From positions 1-64,000 of the forward strand of contig CAWBYL010000006.1 in assembly GCA_963793025.1 (NCBI GenBank): a DNA stretch of 64,000 nt. The letters are read 5' to 3'. Positions 33,350-42,508 of the stretch are shown here, in pieces. Below the pieces are notes generated by a model. It was not told where the DNA came from, made no database searches, and saw nothing but the letters and a program-made list of their open reading frames with translations. This DNA comes from CAWBYL01 sp963793025 (GTDB taxonomy: Bacteria; Actinomycetota; Acidimicrobiia; Acidimicrobiales; Acidimicrobilacustridaceae). A program made the position numbers and the translations under genes. The number at the start of each line of letters is the position of its first letter. Positions within the stretch are counted from its first letter, which is position 1.

Positions 33350-35824
33350 TCAGGCGTCGTCGTCGACGCCGAGCACCGGAGCCACCGAGGCCACGGTCTC
33401 GTCGCCGCTGACGTTCATGACCCGCACCCCGGTGGCGTCACGGCCCTGGGAGGAGATCTCCCGCACGGCCATCCGGATGACGGTGCCGCTGCTGTTGATC
33501 ACGAAGATGTCGTCGTCGATCCCGACCATGAAGGCGGCCACGACGAATCCCTTGCGGGCGGTGAGCTTGATGCCCCGCACCCCCTGGCCCCCGCGGCCCT
33601 GGGCGTTGAACTTGTCGAGCTGGGTGCGCTTGCCGTAGCCGGCGTCGGTGACGATGAGGATGGCCACGTCGTCGCGGGCCACGTCACACGAGACGACCTC
33701 GTCGTCGGGCTTCATCTTCATGCCCCGGACGCCCGCCGCGGCGCGGCCCATCGATCGGACCTCGTCCTCGGCGAAGCGGATGGTCATGCCTGCCCGCGAC
33801 ACCATGAAGATGTCGTCGCCCCCGTTGGTGGGGATGACCCGCACCAACTCGTCGCCGTCCTTCAGGTTGATGGCGATCAGACCGGCCCGCAACGACGAGT
33901 CGTACTCGGTGAACTTGGTCTTCTTGACCTGACCCTTCTTGGTGGCGAAGAACAAGAAGCGGTTGGTCTCGTAGTCACGCGTGTCGATGATGGCCTCGAT
34001 GCGCTCCCCCGGCTGGAGGGGGAGGAGGTTCACGATGGCCGTGCCCCGGGCGGTGCGCTCCTTCATGGGGATCTCGTGGGCCTTCAGGCGGTAGACGCGA
34101 CCCAGGTTCGAGAAGAACAGGAGGTAGGCGTGGGCCGTGGTGTGGATGATGTGGTTCACCCAGTCCTCGTCCTTGAGCTTGGTGCCGGCCACCCCGCGCC
34201 CGCCCCGGCCCTGCACCTTGAAGGCGTCGGAGGCGACGGTCTTGATGTAGCCCTTGGCGCTCATGGTGACGACGAGGTCCTCGTCGTCGATGAGGTCCTC
34301 GATGTCGAGGTCGCCCACGTCGTAGGTGATCTGGCTGCGGCGGGGCTCGGCGAACTTCTCCTTGACCTCGCCCATCTCCTCGCTGATCACGGCCCGCAGC
34401 TTGACCTCGTCGCCGAGGATGGCCTCGAGCTCGGCGATGGTCTGGCGCAGCTGGGCCATCTCCTCTTCGAGTTGGGAGCGACCGAGGCGGGTGAGGCGGG
34501 AGAGCGTCATGTCGAGGATGTGCTCGGCCTGCTCCTCGGAGAACTCGAAGGGCTCGGCCATCAGCGCATCACGGGCGGCGGCCTTGTCGTCGCTGGCCCG
34601 GATGGCGGCGATGATGGCGTCGATCATGTCGAGCGCCTTGAGGAGGCCCTCGACGATGTGGGCCCGTTCGTTGGCCTTGTCGAGCCGGTACTGGGAGCGG
34701 CGGCGCACGACCTCCTTCTGGTGGTCGATGTAGGCCACCAGGGCGTCACGCAGGTTCAGTGTGCGGGGGATGCCGTCGACCAGGGCGACGGTGTTGACCG
34801 AGAAGTTCGTCTGCAGTGGCGTGCGCTTGTAGAGGTTGTTGAGGATGACCAGGGCCGGAGCGTCGCGCTTGAGGCGCAGCACCAGGCGCATCTTGCCCTT
34901 GGCCGACTCGTCGTTGAGCTCGGCGATGCCGTCCAGCTCGCGGCTGTCGACCAGGTCCTTCACCTTCACGATGAACTGGTTGGGGCTCACCTGGTAGGGC
35001 AGCTCGGTGATGACGATGTAGTCCGAGCGGGCGCCCTCTTCGATCTCGGCCTTGCCCCGCAGCTTGATGGAGCCGCGACCGGTGCGGTAGGCGTCCATGA
35101 TCCCCTGGCGGCCCATGATCAGCGCGCCGGTGGGGAAGTCTGGGCCCTTCACGAAGGCCATGAGGTCGTCGGGGGTGGCCTCGGGGTTGGCCAGGAGGTG
35201 GTCGACGGCGTCGATGACCTCGGCCAGGTTGTGAGGCGGGATGTTGGTGGCCATGCCGACGGCGATGCCCTGGGACCCGTTGACCAACAGGTTGGGGAAC
35301 CGGGCCGGCAGCACGACGGGTTCGTCGAACTCGCCGGAGTAGTTGTCGGCGAAGTCGACCGTGTCCTCGTCGATCCCGGCGAGCATGTCGAGGGCCAGCG
35401 GGGCGAGGCGGCACTCGGTGTAGCGGGCGGCGGCGGGCGGATCGTCCAGCGAACCGAAGTTCCCCTTCGGGTGGATCAGGGGGTGGCGGAGACTGAAGGG
35501 CTGCCCCATCCGCACCAGGGCGTCGTAGATCGACGAGTCGCCGTGGGGGTGGTACTTGCCCATGACCTCACCGGTGACGCGGGCGCACTTCATGGTCGGG
35601 CGGTCGGGGTAGGCCCGCAGGACGTCCATGCCCCAGAGGATCCGGCGGTGCACCGGCTTCAGCCCGTCGCGGGCGTCGGGCAGGGCGCGCGAGACGATGA
35701 CCGACATGGCGTAGTCGAGGAAGGAGCGCTCCATCTCCTCCTGGACCTCGATGGGCTCGATGCCCCCGAAGGTCGTCCCCGGGCCCTCGCCCTCGCCGTC
35801 ATCGGGTGGTGTCACGTCGGTCAT
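33350..35824 (-). CDS. gyrA: DNA gyrase subunit A
   Basis: The 824-residue GyrA breaks and rejoins DNA as part of the A2B2 gyrase. The catalytic tyrosine is Y135 in AAARYTECRL. The quinolone-determining region reads GKYHPHGDSSIYDALVRM. Ser97 and Asp101 correspond to E. coli Ser83 and Asp87, so the residues usually altered in fluoroquinolone resistance are wild type, unlike the Ala found in mycobacteria. GyrA-box sequences QGRGGRG and QGRGGQG are in the C-terminal beta-pinwheel, which ends in an acidic tail. It follows gyrB by 34 bp. Confidence 0.97.
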   Translation of the reverse strand: MTDVTPPDDGEGEGPGTTFGGIEPIEVQEEMERSFLDYAMSVIVSRALPDARDGLKPVHRRILWGMDVLRAYPDRPTMKCARVTGEVMGKYHPHGDSSIYDALVRMGQPFSLRHPLIHPKGNFGSLDDPPAAARYTECRLAPLALDMLAGIDEDTVDFADNYSGEFDEPVVLPARFPNLLVNGSQGIAVGMATNIPPHNLAEVIDAVDHLLANPEATPDDLMAFVKGPDFPTGALIMGRQGIMDAYRTGRGSIKLRGKAEIEEGARSDYIVITELPYQVSPNQFIVKVKDLVDSRELDGIAELNDESAKGKMRLVLRLKRDAPALVILNNLYKRTPLQTNFSVNTVALVDGIPRTLNLRDALVAYIDHQKEVVRRRSQYRLDKANERAHIVEGLLKALDMIDAIIAAIRASDDKAAARDALMAEPFEFSEEQAEHILDMTLSRLTRLGRSQLEEEMAQLRQTIAELEAILGDEVKLRAVISEEMGEVKEKFAEPRRSQITYDVGDLDIEDLIDDEDLVVTMSAKGYIKTVASDAFKVQGRGGRGVAGTKLKDEDWVNHIIHTTAHAYLLFFSNLGRVYRLKAHEIPMKERTARGTAIVNLLPLQPGERIEAIIDTRDYETNRFLFFATKKGQVKKTKFTEYDSSLRAGLIAINLKDGDELVRVIPTNGGDDIFMVSRAGMTIRFAEDEVRSMGRAAAGVRGMKMKPDDEVVSCDVARDDVAILIVTDAGYGKRTQLDKFNAQGRGGQGVRGIKLTARKGFVVAAFMVGIDDDIFVINSSGTVIRMAVREISSQGRDATGVRVMNVSGDETVASVAPVLGVDDDA

Positions 35825-35858
35825 CGTTCGGTGTGCTTCCCTCGGGTCCGGTGCGTCC

Positions 35859-37796
35859 TCAGATGTCGAGGAAGCGCACGTCCTTGGCGTTGGTCTGGAT
35901 GAAGTGCTTGCGCGACTCGACGTCGTCGCCCATGAGCACCGAGAAGATCTCGTCGGCGATGGCCGCCTGCTCGACCGACACCTGCAACAGGGTGCGGCGG
36001 CCGGCGTCCATGGTGGTGTCGCCCAGCTCGTCGTAGTCCATCTCCCCCAGGCCCTTCAGGCGCTGGAAGTCCTTCTTGTGCGTCGGGTGCTCGGCGAGGA
36101 AGACGGCCTTGGCGGCGTCGTCTTTGAGGTAGGTCTTCTCCTTGCCCACGACCGTGGAGTACAGCGGCGGCTGAGCGATGTACACGTGCTCCTGCTCGAC
36201 GAGCTCCTTCATCTGCCGGAAGAAGAACGTGAGCAACAGGGTGCGGATGTGGGAGCCGTCGACATCGGCGTCGGCCATCAGGATGATCTTGTCGTAGCGG
36301 ATCTTGGTGATGTCGAACTCCTCACCCACCCCCGCCCCGATGGCCGAGATCAGGGCCTGGACCTCGTTGTTCTTGAGCATCTTGTCGAGGCGGGCCCGCT
36401 CGACGTTGAGGATCTTGCCGCGGATGGGCAGGATCGCCTGGGTGCGTGGGTCCCGGGCGGCCACCGCCGAGCCGCCGGCGGAGTCGCCCTCGACGATGAA
36501 CAGCTCGCACTCGTCGGGGTTGCGGCTCGAGCAATCCTTGAGCTTCTCGGGCATGCCCGCACCCTCGAGGGCCGACTTGCGCCGGGTGGCCTCGCGGGCG
36601 TTGCGGGCAGCCAGACGGGCCCGCGCCGCGTTGATGGCCTTCTGGACCACCTTGCGGGCCTCGGCCGGGTTCTCCTCGAACCAGTCGGCCAGACGCTCGT
36701 TGGTGGCCTTCTGGACGAGCGAGCGAATCGAGACGTTGCCGAGCTTGCCCTTGGTCTGACCCTCGAACTGCGGCTCCTGGAGCCGCACCGAGATGATGGC
36801 GGTGAGACCCTCCCGGATGTCCTCGCCGAGCAGGTTCTCCTCCTTTTCCTTGAGGAGGCCCTTGGCCCGGGCGTACTTGTTCACCACGTTGGTGAGCGCC
36901 GACCGGAAGCCCTCGACGTGCATGCCGCCCTCGATGGTGGCGATGCCGTTGGCGAAGCTGTGGAGCCCGTCGGCGTTGAAGCCGGTGTTCCACTGGAAGG
37001 CGATCTCGACCTCCTGCTCCGGCTCGATCTGCTCCAGGTAGCCCACCGACTTGAAGAGGGCCTCCTTGGAGGAGTTGAGGTGGTTCACGAAGTCCTTGAT
37101 GCCACCGGCGTACCGGTAGGTGACCGGCTCGGACGACACGGCCCCGGGGCGGAGGTCCTTGAACCGGATCTCGAGGCCCTTGTTCAGGAACGCCATCATC
37201 TGGAAGCGCTCGAGGAGGGTCTGGGCCCGGAAGGTGGTGTCCTCGAACACGCTGGGGTCGGGCCAGAAGCGCACGGTGGTGCCGGTGCGGCCGCGGGGCG
37301 CTTCGCCGATCACGCCGAGCTTGGTCTTGAGCTTGCCGCCGTTCTCGAAGTCCATGAAGTGGCGCTTGCCGCCGAGGTCGATCTGGACCTCGACGCGCCG
37401 GGACAGAGCGTTGACCACCGAGATGCCGACCCCGTGGAGGCCGCCCGAGACCTTGTAGCCGCCCCCACCGAACTTTCCGCCGGCGTGGAGGACGGTGAGC
37501 ACCACCTCGGCGGCGCTCTTGCCCTTCATGCGAGGGTCGTCGGTGGTGTCGACGGGGATGCCGCGTCCGTCGTCGATGACCTCGCAGCCGCCGTCCGCCA
37601 GCAACGTCACGTCGATGCGGCTGGCGTGCCCCGCCATGGCTTCGTCGACGGAGTTGTCGACGACCTCGTAGACGAGGTGGTGCAGGCCGCCGACACCGGT
37701 GGAGCCGATGTACATGCCGGGCCGCTTGCGCACGGCCTCGAGGCCCTCCAGGACGGTGATGTCCTTGGCGCTGTACTCATCTGTGGTCTGGGCCAC
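35859..37796 (-). CDS. gyrB: DNA gyrase subunit B
   Basis: The 645-residue ATPase subunit of gyrase shows the GHKL fold with KRPGMYIGSTGVGGLHHLVYE, VIDDGRGIPVD and GGLHGVG. The transducer region follows, then the TOPRIM motifs EGDSAGGSA and DADVDGSHIRTLLLTFFFRQM, and the C-terminal KGLGEMDYDELGDTTMD. A GTG start gives AQTTDEYSAKDITVLEGLEAV. The length is typical for a GyrB without the E. coli insertion. The preceding 137 bp separate it from dciA and may hold the gyrBA promoter. Confidence 0.97.
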   Translation of the reverse strand: MAQTTDEYSAKDITVLEGLEAVRKRPGMYIGSTGVGGLHHLVYEVVDNSVDEAMAGHASRIDVTLLADGGCEVIDDGRGIPVDTTDDPRMKGKSAAEVVLTVLHAGGKFGGGGYKVSGGLHGVGISVVNALSRRVEVQIDLGGKRHFMDFENGGKLKTKLGVIGEAPRGRTGTTVRFWPDPSVFEDTTFRAQTLLERFQMMAFLNKGLEIRFKDLRPGAVSSEPVTYRYAGGIKDFVNHLNSSKEALFKSVGYLEQIEPEQEVEIAFQWNTGFNADGLHSFANGIATIEGGMHVEGFRSALTNVVNKYARAKGLLKEKEENLLGEDIREGLTAIISVRLQEPQFEGQTKGKLGNVSIRSLVQKATNERLADWFEENPAEARKVVQKAINAARARLAARNAREATRRKSALEGAGMPEKLKDCSSRNPDECELFIVEGDSAGGSAVAARDPRTQAILPIRGKILNVERARLDKMLKNNEVQALISAIGAGVGEEFDITKIRYDKIILMADADVDGSHIRTLLLTFFFRQMKELVEQEHVYIAQPPLYSTVVGKEKTYLKDDAAKAVFLAEHPTHKKDFQRLKGLGEMDYDELGDTTMDAGRRTLLQVSVEQAAIADEIFSVLMGDDVESRKHFIQTNAKDVRFLDI

Positions 37797-37933
37797 GACG
37801 CGGTGTTCCCCTCTCGGGTGGACGAGTGTCTACGGCGATGCACCGGCCGGAGAGGGTGCGTCAGGCACCAGGATCCGAGACGGCCGAAGGCCGCCACGCG
37901 GCCTGCATCACGATGGTGTGATTCTACCAGTGA

Positions 37934-38299
37934 TCAGCGGTGATCCGGGGCATTCCCGGCGGGCCGGGAAGGGCCCTGCGGACGCACCTTGACCTCGATC
38001 GCCGTGATGGTCGAGGGACCCAGTTCGACGGCCAATCGTTCGAGCAACGTGGCCTCCAGGAACCGCAGCTGGGTGGCCCACGCCGGGTCGTTCACGGCCA
38101 CCACCAGTGACGTGCCGCGCACGGCCAATGGCCGGCTGTTGGCTCCGACGGTTTCTCCCACGAGCTCGGACCATCGGTGGAACAGCGAGGTCGTGACATC
38201 GGCCGACGGCCCGCCCAGATGGCGAACCAGACGGTCGAGGCTGTCGGCGACGCGCGCCGGGCCGACATCTCGTCGTCCCGGCAACGGCTCCCACGGCAT
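37934..38299 (-). CDS. dciA: DciA-family (DUF721) replication protein
   Basis: DciA assists loading or function of the replicative helicase DnaB in bacteria that lack DnaC/DnaI. The 121-residue product has the DUF721 pattern: SLFHRWSELVGETVGANSRPLAVRGTSLVVAVNDPAWATQLRFL. The C-terminal EVKVRPQG completes the KH-like fold. ATG at 38299 is chosen because upstream in-frame sequence is antisense to recF. It lies 32 bp after recF, as in other Actinobacteria. Confidence 0.9.
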   Translation of the reverse strand: MPWEPLPGRRDVGPARVADSLDRLVRHLGGPSADVTTSLFHRWSELVGETVGANSRPLAVRGTSLVVAVNDPAWATQLRFLEATLLERLAVELGPSTITAIEVKVRPQGPSRPAGNAPDHR

Positions 38300-38331
38300 G
38301 GGCCGAGTGTACGGACCCGGTACGACAGCGC

Positions 38332-39411
38332 CTAGAGGACCGAGACCGAGCCGCCCGACACGGTGAGGACACGCTCGGGATCGGCACCCGGAGGCAGCCC
38401 CGACGCGCTCGACAGCAACGTCTGGCCCGCGGGCAGGTGGTGCAGGAGCGCCGCCGACCGCTCCGGGTCGAGCTCGGAGAACACGTCGTCCAACAACAGG
38501 ATCGGTGCCGACCCGGTTGCCTCGGTGACCAGGCGGTGGGCGCCCAACCGGAGGGCCAGGGCCAGCGATCGCTGCTCCCCCTGCGACGCGTGGGTCCGCG
38601 ACGGCAGGCCGTCGATGGTGAGAGCGAGCTCGTCTCGATGGGGACCCACCAGGGAGACCCCCCGGCGCAGCTCGTCGCGGCGGGCCGCCTCCAGAGCGAC
38701 GGCCAGGCCTGTCTCCCGCCAGGGCGCCACGTACTCGACCCCGACATGGGCGGACCGCCCGGCCACGTGGTCGTAGGCCTGGGCCAGCACCGGCTGCAAC
38801 GCCGTCGCCAGCTCGACGCGGGCCCCGGCCAGCGCCTCGCCGGCCTCCACCAGCTTCGCGTCCCACACTGCCAGGGTGGACTCGATCTCGGCGGTGAGGC
38901 GGCCACCGGACTGGCGGAGCAGCGCGTTGCGTTGGCGCAGCACGCGGTCGAGGTCGCTGCGAACGACGTCGAGCTTGGGCTGGCGGGCCACCAGAGCGTC
39001 GTCGAGGTACCGCCGCCGCTCGGCCGGGCCCCCCTTGACCAGCTCGAGGTCGTCCGGCGAGAACACCGAGACCCGAAGGGCTCCCAGCAGATCACGGGCC
39101 CGGCTCAGACGCTGCTTGTTGACCTGGACCCGGCCTCGCCCCGACGGTGTGATCTCCGCCTCGATCAGCAACGAGCGACCTTCGCGTTCGCCCTCGGCCC
39201 GCACGACGGCCTGGGTCGCACCGCTGCGCACCAGAGCGTCGTTGGGAGCGCCCCGGAACGACGAGAGGGTGGCCAGGTACCCGATGGCCTCGAGCAGGTT
39301 GGTCTTGCCCTCGCCGTTGGCCCCCAGCAGCGCCGTGAGGCCAGGGGCCAGCTCCAGTTCCGCCGAGGGGTAGGACCGGAAGTCGGTGATCCAGAGCTTC
39401 TGCAGCTGCAC
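38332..39411 (-). CDS. recF: DNA replication and repair protein RecF
   Basis: The 359-residue SMC-like ATPase of the RecFOR gap-repair pathway has Walker A GANGEGKTNLLEAI at about 30-43. RSYPSAELELAPGLTALLG precedes it, the ABC signature region THASQGEQRSLALALRLG lies near residue 275, and Walker B is ILLLDDVFSELD near 310. It sits 21 bp after dnaN in the conserved dnaN-recF order. The start is supported by the N-terminal LQKLWITDFRSY. Confidence 0.95.
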   Translation of the reverse strand: MQLQKLWITDFRSYPSAELELAPGLTALLGANGEGKTNLLEAIGYLATLSSFRGAPNDALVRSGATQAVVRAEGEREGRSLLIEAEITPSGRGRVQVNKQRLSRARDLLGALRVSVFSPDDLELVKGGPAERRRYLDDALVARQPKLDVVRSDLDRVLRQRNALLRQSGGRLTAEIESTLAVWDAKLVEAGEALAGARVELATALQPVLAQAYDHVAGRSAHVGVEYVAPWRETGLAVALEAARRDELRRGVSLVGPHRDELALTIDGLPSRTHASQGEQRSLALALRLGAHRLVTEATGSAPILLLDDVFSELDPERSAALLHHLPAGQTLLSSASGLPPGADPERVLTVSGGSVSVL

Positions 39412-39432
39412 GTAACGGCCGGAACCCGACCT

Positions 39433-40527
39433 CTAGGAGACCCGGACGGGCATCAACAGGTACAGGAAGTCCGGGTTCTCCACGCTACGGACCAGAGCCG
39501 GCTTCAGCGCGTCGATGGTCTCGAGCACGATCTCGTCGCCAGGGGTGACGTCGATGCCGGCGATGAGGTACTCGGGGTTGAACGCCACCGTGAGCTCGCC
39601 GCCCTCGTACTTGGCGTCGAGCTCCTCGTGGGCCTGGCCCACGTCCTGGGTGATGGCCAACAGCTCGAGGGCGTCGGGCTTGAGGACGAGGCGCACGGGT
39701 GTGGCCTCACGGGCGAGCAGACGGACTCGGCGCAACGCCTCGAGCAGGGCCTCGCGACCGACCGTGAGTCGGTTGGGGTGGGCGCTCGGGATCAGACCGC
39801 GGTAGTTCGGGAAGTCACCCTCGATGAGACGGCTGGTGACACGGACGTCACCGACCTCGAAAGCCACGTCACGCTCCCCGAGACGCAGCGTGACGGTCTC
39901 GGCCGTACCCAGGAGTCGGGACAGCTCTCGCAACGCGGTGGACGGCACGAGCACCTGCTGGCCCTCGGCCAGGACCGACGTCCCCGGCAGGTCTCGGACC
40001 GACAGCCGGTAGGAATCCGTGGCGACGAGTCGCAGCCCATCGCCCTCTGCGGCCATCAACACGCCGGTGAGGATCGGCCGGGACTCGTCGTTGCTCGCGG
40101 CGGACACCACCTGGCGCAGCGCGTCGGCCAGCTCGACCCCGTCGAGGTCCACCGACCGCTCGGCTGGTTCGGGCAGCTGCGGGAACTCCTGGGGCGGGAT
40201 GGTGCGCACGGCGAACTGCGAACGGCCGGAACCGATCCTGGCCTCGTCGTCGTCGAGCTCGAAGGTCACCGCTCCTGGAGGGAGGGCCCGCACGATGTCG
40301 GAGAGCAACTTGGCCGGGACCACCCCCACGCCGTCACCGTCACCGCTCACCGCGGCGCGAACCGAGATGGTGAGATCGAGATCGCTACCGGTCACCTGCA
40401 GTTGGTCGCCGCTCAGCTCGAGCCTGAGCCCGCTCAGCACGGGCAGGGAGCTGCCCCGGCTGGTCACGGCACGCGACGCGGCGTTGAGCGCCTCGACCAA
40501 CGGATCTCGTTCGCATCGGAACTTCAC
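39433..40527 (-). CDS. dnaN: DNA polymerase III beta sliding clamp
   Basis: The 364-residue beta clamp forms the ring that tethers DNA polymerase III. It has the three-domain repeat structure, starting MKFRCERDPLVEALNAASRAV from a GTG codon. SYRLSVRDLPG and RVRLLAREATPVRL are typical central elements, and the C terminus ends DFLYLLMPVRVS, close to the canonical YLIMPMR. The upstream region to dnaA is the probable oriC. Confidence 0.96.
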   Translation of the reverse strand: MKFRCERDPLVEALNAASRAVTSRGSSLPVLSGLRLELSGDQLQVTGSDLDLTISVRAAVSGDGDGVGVVPAKLLSDIVRALPPGAVTFELDDDEARIGSGRSQFAVRTIPPQEFPQLPEPAERSVDLDGVELADALRQVVSAASNDESRPILTGVLMAAEGDGLRLVATDSYRLSVRDLPGTSVLAEGQQVLVPSTALRELSRLLGTAETVTLRLGERDVAFEVGDVRVTSRLIEGDFPNYRGLIPSAHPNRLTVGREALLEALRRVRLLAREATPVRLVLKPDALELLAITQDVGQAHEELDAKYEGGELTVAFNPEYLIAGIDVTPGDEIVLETIDALKPALVRSVENPDFLYLLMPVRVS

Positions 40528-40789
40528 GCCGTCTCGCTTTCTGTTACTTCAAGAAGAACGTAGTTCTTGGTAGTAGTTGTAATAGGTGCTGTGGATTGTG
40601 GACATCCCGGCATCGTCCCAGCGTGAGACCGGTTTCTGTGTCCCCTGCCGGTCCACAGCGGTCCACAGGTTTTCACGACGGCCGGCGAGCCCAGGGGATG
40701 ACCACAGGTTCGTCCACTGGTCGGGCGCGGCCCGGCGCGGTGTCGTCCACGGGGTTGTCCCTCGCGCGGACGTACGAAGATCGGGGTCA
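40528..40789. promoter_or_regulatory. oriC: probable chromosomal origin, dnaA-dnaN gap
   Basis: This 262-bp gap carries overlapping DnaA-box-like sites TGTGGATTG (40590-40598) and TGTGGACAT (40597-40605), paired GTCCACA cores at 40651-40657 and 40661-40667, and weaker GTCCAC sites at 40712 and 40745. Left of the first boxes is the least GC-rich stretch of the neighbourhood (about 40541-40590) with TAG triplets at 40561, 40571, 40574 and 40583, like a DnaA-trio unwinding element. Gene orientation diverging on the two sides of dnaA supports an origin here. The gap is the oriC position in mycobacteria and streptomycetes. Confidence 0.75.
40554..40568. repeat. inverted repeat upstream of dnaN
   Basis: AAGAAC-GTA-GTTCTT forms 6-bp arms around a 3-bp spacer, 27 bp upstream of the dnaN start and inside the AT-richer part of oriC. 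It resembles an actinobacterial SOS box (GAAC-N4-GTTC), but the spacer is one base short. Confidence 0.5.
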
Positions 40790-42196
40790 TCAGCCGTTCC
40801 TGATCCTCTGCGTGAGCTCCGTCACCTGGTCGTAGATCTGGCGGCGCTCCTTCATGAGACCGCCGATCTTCTCCACCGCGTGGATGACCGTGGTGTGGTC
40901 GCGGCCCCCGAACTCCCGGGCGATGGCCGGGTAGCTCAGGTCGGTCATCTCCCGCATCACGTACATGCCGATCTGACGAGCGGTGACCAGCGGCCGCCGT
41001 CGGCTCTTGCCCCGGATCTCCTCGTCGGTGAAGACGAACATCTCGGCGGTCTTCTCGAGGATCAGCTGCGGCGTGATGGGACGGGGCTGGGTGTCGGAGA
41101 GGATGTCGCCCAGCACGCGCTCGGCCATCTCCACCGTGAGGACCTCACCGGTGAGGCTGGCGTAGGCGCAGACCCGGATGAGGGCGCCCTCGAGCTCGCG
41201 GATGTTGTTGGTGATGTTGGTGGCGATGAACTCGAGCACCTCGGGCGAGGGCGCCACCGGCTCACGCTCTGACTTCTTGCGGAGGATGGCCAGCCGGGTC
41301 TCGAGCTCGGGCGGGTTGATCTCGGTGGTGAGACCCATCTTGAACCGGCTGCGCAGGCGGTCCTCAAGGGTGGAGATGGCGTCCGGCGGACGATCCGAGG
41401 AGAGAACGATCTGGCGGTTGGCCTGGTAGAGCGACTCGAAGGTGTGGAACAGCTCCTCCTGGAGCCCCTCCTTGCCCTCGATGAACTGGATGTCGTCGAG
41501 CAGGAGCACGTCGACTTCGCGGTAGCGCTTCTTGAACTCGGCCAGGGTCGCCTGGCGGATGGCGTCGACGTACTGGTTCAAGAACTGCTCGGTGGAGACG
41601 TAGCGGACCCGGTAGGTCGCGTAGTTCTCCCCGACGTAGTTGGAGATGGCCTGGAGCAGGTGCGTCTTGCCCAGACCGGCGTCGCCGTAGATGAACAACG
41701 GGTTGTACGACCGCGCCGGCGTCTCGGCCACGCTGAGCGCGGCGGCGTGGGCGAACCGGTTCGACGTGCCCGTCACGAAGGCGTCGAAGGTGTAGCGCGG
41801 GTTGACCGGGAGCCCGAGCGGGCCGTCGCGATCGCGCCCGACGTCGGCGGGCGCGCTCGGCGTGGCTGTGGAGTCGCTGGGGATTTCCCTGTGGACATCT
41901 GTGGATTGCTCAGGTGTCGACGACCCACCGAGGGGCGCCTCGTCGGTCTGCACTTCGAGGAACAACACCACGTCGGGCTCGCCGATGTCGGCCAGGGCGC
42001 CGTCGACGAGGGTGAGGTAGCGCGACTCGACCCGCTCCTTCACCACGGAGCTGGGCACGGCCACGACCAGCTTCTCGCCGTCGAGGCGTAACGGAGTGAT
42101 GACAGAAAATGTCGTGAGCCACACGGCCTCCGAGACCTGCTCCCGCAGTGCCCCGGCACATGCTGTCCACAGCTGCTCGGCTCGGTCCACCTGCAC
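40790..42196 (-). CDS. dnaA: chromosomal replication initiator DnaA
   Basis: The 468-residue initiator has an N-terminal domain (AEQLWTACAGALREQVSEAVWLTTF) and a variable linker with Ser/Thr/Pro. The AAA+ core follows with YTFDAFVTG, Walker A GDAGLGKTHL, Walker B LLLDDIQF and the sensor SSDRPPDAI. The DNA-binding domain IV carries the signature GGRDHTTVIHAVEKI. The GTG at 42196, with a GGGGCG stretch upstream, gives VQVDRAEQLW; GTG 42190 or GTG codons near 42226 are alternatives. DnaA-box-like sequences overlap its start region, so autoregulation is likely. Confidence 0.95.
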   Translation of the reverse strand: MQVDRAEQLWTACAGALREQVSEAVWLTTFSVITPLRLDGEKLVVAVPSSVVKERVESRYLTLVDGALADIGEPDVVLFLEVQTDEAPLGGSSTPEQSTDVHREIPSDSTATPSAPADVGRDRDGPLGLPVNPRYTFDAFVTGTSNRFAHAAALSVAETPARSYNPLFIYGDAGLGKTHLLQAISNYVGENYATYRVRYVSTEQFLNQYVDAIRQATLAEFKKRYREVDVLLLDDIQFIEGKEGLQEELFHTFESLYQANRQIVLSSDRPPDAISTLEDRLRSRFKMGLTTEINPPELETRLAILRKKSEREPVAPSPEVLEFIATNITNNIRELEGALIRVCAYASLTGEVLTVEMAERVLGDILSDTQPRPITPQLILEKTAEMFVFTDEEIRGKSRRRPLVTARQIGMYVMREMTDLSYPAIAREFGGRDHTTVIHAVEKIGGLMKERRQIYDQVTELTQRIRNG

Positions 42197-42508
42197 AAAC
42201 GCCCCTGGTCGACGGGCCTGTTCCACAACGACGTCCACATGTGTGGAAAAGCAACCGTGGCCCACCATGGCGGCGGATCCAGACTGGCTTCGACACACGA
42301 ATGACACCCCGGCTGGGCCGCTCGCATACGAGCCGTCTCAGGCGGGTGCCGGACCGTAGCACGGGTGTGATGTTGCTGCATCGGGGACGCGCCCTCTAGC
42401 GTGGCGGTCCGAGCCGGTTCCGGGCTCCTCGTCCTCGCGCGAGTGCACGGACACATCAGGACCGGTACCGATGTCGATTCAGCATCGACCGACGGCCAAG
42501 GAGGCCTG
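42197..42508. promoter_or_regulatory. dnaA-rpmH divergent region with DnaA-box-like sites
   Basis: This 312-bp stretch holds no gene. Facing box-like sites ACGTCCACA (42231-42239) and TGTGGAAAA (42242-42250) lie just upstream of dnaA, with CTGTCCACA (42163-42171) inside its 5' end. The promoters of dnaA (minus) and rnpA/rpmH (plus) must both lie here, but I see no clear -35/-10 pair. The rest appears unstructured. Confidence 0.55.

Noticed and set aside
34076..40563. Very long plus-strand frames opposite gyrA, gyrB, recF and dnaN (for example 34076-35902, 35751-37943, 38437-40563)
   Set aside because: All lie antisense to unmistakable replication genes and have no recognisable domains.
40554..40568. 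LexA/SOS box upstream of dnaN
   Set aside because: The half-sites fit (GAAC/GTTC) but the spacer is 3 rather than 4 bases, so it is kept only as an inverted repeat.
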